NCBI RefSeq assembly: GCF_019880585.1
Contig: NZ_JAINVV010000008.1
Location: 248,001 to 312,000 of the forward strand
From: Sphingomonas colocasiae
Lineage (GTDB): Bacteria; Pseudomonadota; Alphaproteobacteria; Sphingomonadales; Sphingomonadaceae
DNA length: 64,000 nt
Direction of reading: 5' to 3'
The notes beneath the pieces were generated by a model. The model was given only the letters and a program-made list of their open reading frames with translations. It did no database searches and was not told where the DNA came from. Positions 61,039 to 64,000 of the stretch are shown here, piece by piece. The translations under genes and the position numbers were made by a program. Within the stretch, counting starts at the first letter, position 1. Every line of letters begins with the position of its first letter.

Positions 61039-61911
61039 CCCAAGCTGAATAAATCGAGCAATCGAGTCGAGGGCCTATTCAATCTATAATAGAGCCCGAC
61101 CACGCGGCCGCTTACTGTGGCGCGGTCATGGTCGCGGGATTTCATGGCGAGCTTCGGCGGACGCGCCTCGTCTCGTTTGAGGCTTTGCGCACCGCCGATC
61201 GCGACCCGCTCACGCCAGCAGTCGATGACGTTCGGCGTGAACTGAAGATGGCAGGCCGGCAGTAAAACGGGACTGGCCCGCCACTCAGGAACCCTCCGTC
61301 AACACGGCGCTCTGAGTGAGAAGCGGCCCAAGCATCCGAGTCGGCGATCAAGTGCGATTTTCGTCAAACTACCAACCTGAAAATAACTCTTGGCTACTTT
61401 GGTGGATTGGGGATAGATGGAAAGGCACGACGCGCCGGGGCCAGCCTCCAAAGCTGGCAACGCAAGAGCGGGCCGAATGATATTTCTGGGTAGCCACTGC
61501 TTGAGATTCCAAGCTCAAACAGTCCGTAACATCATTCTTCCCGCTCTTGAGCGTTACATTGTGTATTGCACTACTTGACGGTGCGGTCAACATATTCGCG
61601 GCATTCTTGCCGCATGCGCCACTACCCCGCTTCACGCTCGTCCTCTCGCCATACCCCGACACGCGCGCCCGGACGCTCGCCAGCGGGACCGGCGCGCACT
61701 TCGCGCCAGATAACGCCGCCTGCCTTGAGTTGTCCGAGAATGTCCTCATGGCGCCGTTGGTCCCAACGGCCGCGTACGCGCTTCTTGTAGAGATTCGGAT
61801 TGCTCAGCAACGCGAGCGAAAAAGAAGTGATCAACAAATTTGCATGAATTAGGCTCGCAGTTAGGCGACAGAACCCCTTTCGGGATAATCTCTTTATTTT
61901 TCAACAAGTTT
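61039..61911. other. Low-coding-density remnant region
   Basis: About 870 bases with no convincing intact gene. A 45-codon frame on the plus strand (61128-61265, containing FHGELRRTRLVSFEALRTADRD) reads like the tail of a protein, and a broken minus frame lies at 61571-61837. Base composition is more mixed than elsewhere. It lies directly beyond the 3-prime end of tRNA-Ser, the usual place for integrated-element debris. No integrase and no copy of the tRNA 3-prime end were found. Confidence 0.5.
61571..61837 (-). pseudogene. Unrecognised small gene remnant with internal amber stop
   Basis: From 61837 the frame reads ...LSNPNLYKKRVRGRWDQRRHEDILGQLKAGGVIWREVRAG..., stops at TAG (61622-61624) after EREAG, and continues in the same frame as WRMRQECREYVDRTVK to a TAG at 61571. 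The charged, tryptophan-containing text looks coding on both sides of the stop. No family recognised. Confidence 0.3.
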
Positions 61912-62001
<90 letters not shown>

Positions 62002-62122
62002 GCAGAGGAACGGGGCACCCGGACGGGTGCGGCCGGTCGAATGAGGGGCGGGCCTTAGCGCAGGCATTTCGATCTGACAAGCGCCGGGTTGCGGATGTCG
62101 AAAACGACCCTAGATTAAGATC

Positions 62123-62503
62123 ATGACCGTACCCAGTTCCGCTTCGGCCAATGGCACACCGCCGCTGTCGATGCCGCCCGTCAGCCATGCGCGTTTTTCG
62201 ATCGGCGATGTGGTGAAGCACCGGCTGTTCGATTTCCGTGGCGTGATCTTCGATATCGATCCCGTCTTCGCCAATACCGAGGAATGGTACGAGGCGATTC
62301 CCGAGGATGTCCGCCCGCGCAAGGACCAGCCCTTTTATCATCTGCTCGCCGAGAATGCGGAGAGCAGCTACATCGCCTATGTCAGCCAGCAGAATCTGGT
62401 GAGCGACGAGAGCGAGGAGCCGGTGGACCACCCCGCCATCGCGGGCATTTTCGATGGCTATGCCGATGGCCGCTATCGCCTGCGCCGGGAACACCGACAC
62501 TAG
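62123..62503 (+). CDS. hspQ: Heat shock protein HspQ (hemimethylated DNA-binding/YccV family)
   Basis: 126 residues. The core from about residue 20 matches HspQ: ARFSIGDVVKHRLFDFRGVIFDIDPVF, NTEEWYEAIP, QPFYHLLAEN and YIAYVSQQNLV. An N-terminal Ser/Pro-rich extension of about 20 residues precedes it. HspQ is a small cytoplasmic protein linked to Lon specificity and DnaA stability in enterobacteria. It is followed 63 bases later by zwf. Confidence 0.93.
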   Translation: MTVPSSASANGTPPLSMPPVSHARFSIGDVVKHRLFDFRGVIFDIDPVFANTEEWYEAIPEDVRPRKDQPFYHLLAENAESSYIAYVSQQNLVSDESEEPVDHPAIAGIFDGYADGRYRLRREHRH

Positions 62504-62545
62504 CGGCTCGGCTTAAATTTTCGACACAGGCGCAACCATGGTTGA

Positions 62546-62565
62546 CCCCCGGTGGAAACCGGGGG
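62546..62565 (+). promoter_or_regulatory. Hairpin covering the zwf ribosome-binding region
   Basis: CCCCCGGT (62546-62553) pairs with ACCGGGGG (62558-62565) around a 4-base loop. The GGGGG arm is the only purine-rich run before the possible ATG at 62567, so the structure could mask initiation there; the ATG at 62579 would then be freer. It could also terminate hspQ, though no T-run follows. Confidence 0.5.
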
Positions 62566-62566
62566 C

Positions 62567-64000
62567 ATGAGCCCTTGCATGCCTTTCGAAACGCTTCTGC
62601 TGTTCGGCGCGACCGGCGATCTCGCGCGGCGCATGTTGCTGCCCTCGCTCTACGCGCTTCATGCCGACGGGCTGGTGGCGGATCATCTCCGCATCGTCGG
62701 CACCGCGCGCAGCGTGCTCGACGATGCCGGCTATCGCGATTTCGCGCGCAAGGCGCTCGACGAATTCCTGCCCGCGGACCGCAAGGACGAGACGGCGATC
62801 GCCGGTTTCATCGAGCGGCTGTTCTACCAGCCGCTCGATGCGTCCAGCTCTGAAGGTTTTCCGGCGCTCGCCGAGAAGGTGGGCGACACCTCCAGGGGCC
62901 TTGCCATCTTCCTCTCGACCGCGCCCTTCCTGTTCGAGCCGACCATCGCCGGGCTCAAATCGGCCGGGCTGGCGGGCGACAATGTCCGCATCGGGCTGGA
63001 AAAGCCGCTGGGCACCGATCTCGCCAGCTCGCGCGAGATCAACGACGCGGTGGCCGCCGCCTTCCCCGAGGACCGGACGTTCCGCATCGACCATTATCTG
63101 GGCAAGGAAACCGTCCAGAACCTGCTGGCGCTGCGCTTCGCCAATTCGATGTTCGAGCCGTTGTGGAATGCCAACGGCATCGACCATGTCCAGATCACCG
63201 TATCCGAAACCGTCGGCCTGGAAGGGCGGGTCGGTTTCTACGACGATACCGGCGCGCTGAGGGACATGGTGCAGAACCATATGCTCCAGCTTCTGGCACT
63301 TGTCGCGATGGAGCCGCCGGCGAGCTTCGACGCCACCGCGATCCGCGACGAGAAGGTGAAGGTGCTGCGTTCGCTGCGCCGCATCGATGCCGAAACCGCG
63401 CCGAGCCACACCGTGACGGGCCAATATGGCGCGGGCGCGAGCAAGGGCGAGGCAGTGCCCGGCTATGCCGACGAACTCGGCAAATCGTCCGACACCGAAA
63501 CCTTTGTCGCCATCAAGGCGCATGTCGACAATTGGCGCTGGCAGGGCGTGCCTTTCTATCTGCGCACCGGCAAAAGGCTGCCCACGCGCCAGTCCGAAAT
63601 CTTCATCCAGTTCAAATGCGTGCCGCATTCGATCTTCGCCAAGCGCGGCGGCAAGCTGAAGGCGAACAAGCTCGTCATCCGCCTGCAACCCGAGGAATAT
63701 ATCCGCCTGCTGGTGATGGCGAAGGAACCAGGGCTCGACCGCGACGGCATCCACCTGCGCGAAGTGCCGCTGGACCTGTCGCTCACCCATGCCTTTGCCG
63801 GCACGCGCCGGCGCATCGCCTATGAACGGCTGCTGCTCGACCTGATCGAGGGTGATCCGACCCTGTTCGTCCGCCGCGACGAGGTGGAAGCGCAATGGGA
63901 CTGGATCGACGCCATCCGCGCGGGCTGGGCGAAGAACGGCATGAAGCCCAAGCCCTATGGCGCGGGAAGCTGGGGCCCGTCGCTCGCGATCGCGCTGACC
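62567..64000 (+). CDS. zwf: Glucose-6-phosphate 1-dehydrogenase (cut by window end)
   Basis: 478 codons are present and the frame is open at base 64000, close to the usual 480-490 length. Start is ATG 62567 or, 12 bases on, ATG 62579 (MPFETLLLFGATGDLARRML). The N-terminal nucleotide motif GATGDLA and the active-site RIDHYLGKE (His at residue 176 from the first ATG) are diagnostic; also DNWRWQGVPFYLRTGK. It oxidises glucose-6-phosphate with NADP to 6-phosphogluconolactone, feeding the Entner-Doudoroff or pentose phosphate route. Confidence 0.97.
   Translation, partial: MSPCMPFETLLLFGATGDLARRMLLPSLYALHADGLVADHLRIVGTARSVLDDAGYRDFARKALDEFLPADRKDETAIAGFIERLFYQPLDASSSEGFPALAEKVGDTSRGLAIFLSTAPFLFEPTIAGLKSAGLAGDNVRIGLEKPLGTDLASSREINDAVAAAFPEDRTFRIDHYLGKETVQNLLALRFANSMFEPLWNANGIDHVQITVSETVGLEGRVGFYDDTGALRDMVQNHMLQLLALVAMEPPASFDATAIRDEKVKVLRSLRRIDAETAPSHTVTGQYGAGASKGEAVPGYADELGKSSDTETFVAIKAHVDNWRWQGVPFYLRTGKRLPTRQSEIFIQFKCVPHSIFAKRGGKLKANKLVIRLQPEEYIRLLVMAKEPGLDRDGIHLREVPLDLSLTHAFAGTRRRIAYERLLLDLIEGDPTLFVRRDEVEAQWDWIDAIRAGWAKNGMKPKPYGAGSWGPSLAIALT

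Noticed and set aside
61369-61749. A 126-codon minus-strand frame near the tRNA
   Set aside because: The Ser/Ala-rich translation has no motif and conflicts with a better-looking frame at 61571-61837; treated as noise.

Overview
The window looks like the chromosome of a sphingomonad (order Sphingomonadales, Alphaproteobacteria). This rests on the very high G+C, strong use of G/C-ending codons, five TonB-dependent receptors (TBDTs) in 64 kb, FecI/FecR regulation, dense catabolic operons with MFS carriers, and short intergenic inverted repeats. No search could be run, so genus and all family names come from reading the sequence.

Layout. 0-2 kb (minus): a fecI-fecR-TBDT signalling unit cut by the left edge. 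2.1-4.9 kb: a secreted two-domain protein joining an SGNH-type hydrolase to an M13 metallopeptidase. 5.0-20.7 kb (plus): a GntR/FCD regulator, two matching operators, then a tight 12-gene operon (TBDT, serine hydrolase, SDR, MFS, BKACE, HyuA, HyuB, SDR, AhpD-like, thioesterase, malonyl-CoA decarboxylase, malonyl-CoA synthetase), many genes overlapping by 4 bases. 20.8-31.3 kb (minus): MFS, SDR, acetoacetate decarboxylase-like, Rieske oxygenase, LysR, amidohydrolase, MFS, TBDT. 31.5-34.6 kb: an Lrp regulator and arginine succinyltransferase genes astA-astB.

34.6-53.7 kb holds a second large catabolic region. A seven-gene minus operon (intradiol dioxygenase, SDR, second BKACE, TBDT, two tandem secreted beta-propeller amidohydrolases, aromatic-acid-type MFS) is divergent from a reductase-cupin-binding protein operon. 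A LacI regulator lies nearby, followed by a RidA-like/LVIVD/LysR operon. A palindrome centred on CAATCGATTG occurs at the divergent promoter, within the SDR and in front of lacI, with a one-mismatch copy on the reductase start codon. This ties the region together as one probable LacI regulon.

53.7-59.0 kb is an iron-uptake unit (siderophore-type TBDT, DUF4198, DUF3649, PepSY, DUF3325) with two similar Fur-like sites. 59.0-61.9 kb is a decayed, AT-richer remnant next to a tRNA-Ser(CGA), holding a nuclease gene with an amber stop and a lipoprotein gene with an apparent frameshift. 62.1-64 kb holds hspQ and the start of zwf (cut by the right edge).

The best candidates for undescribed biology are the two BKACE-containing catabolic systems: the HyuAB-BKACE-malonate operon, and the LacI-linked intradiol dioxygenase-BKACE-amidohydrolase system. 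In both, the substrate cannot be named from sequence alone.
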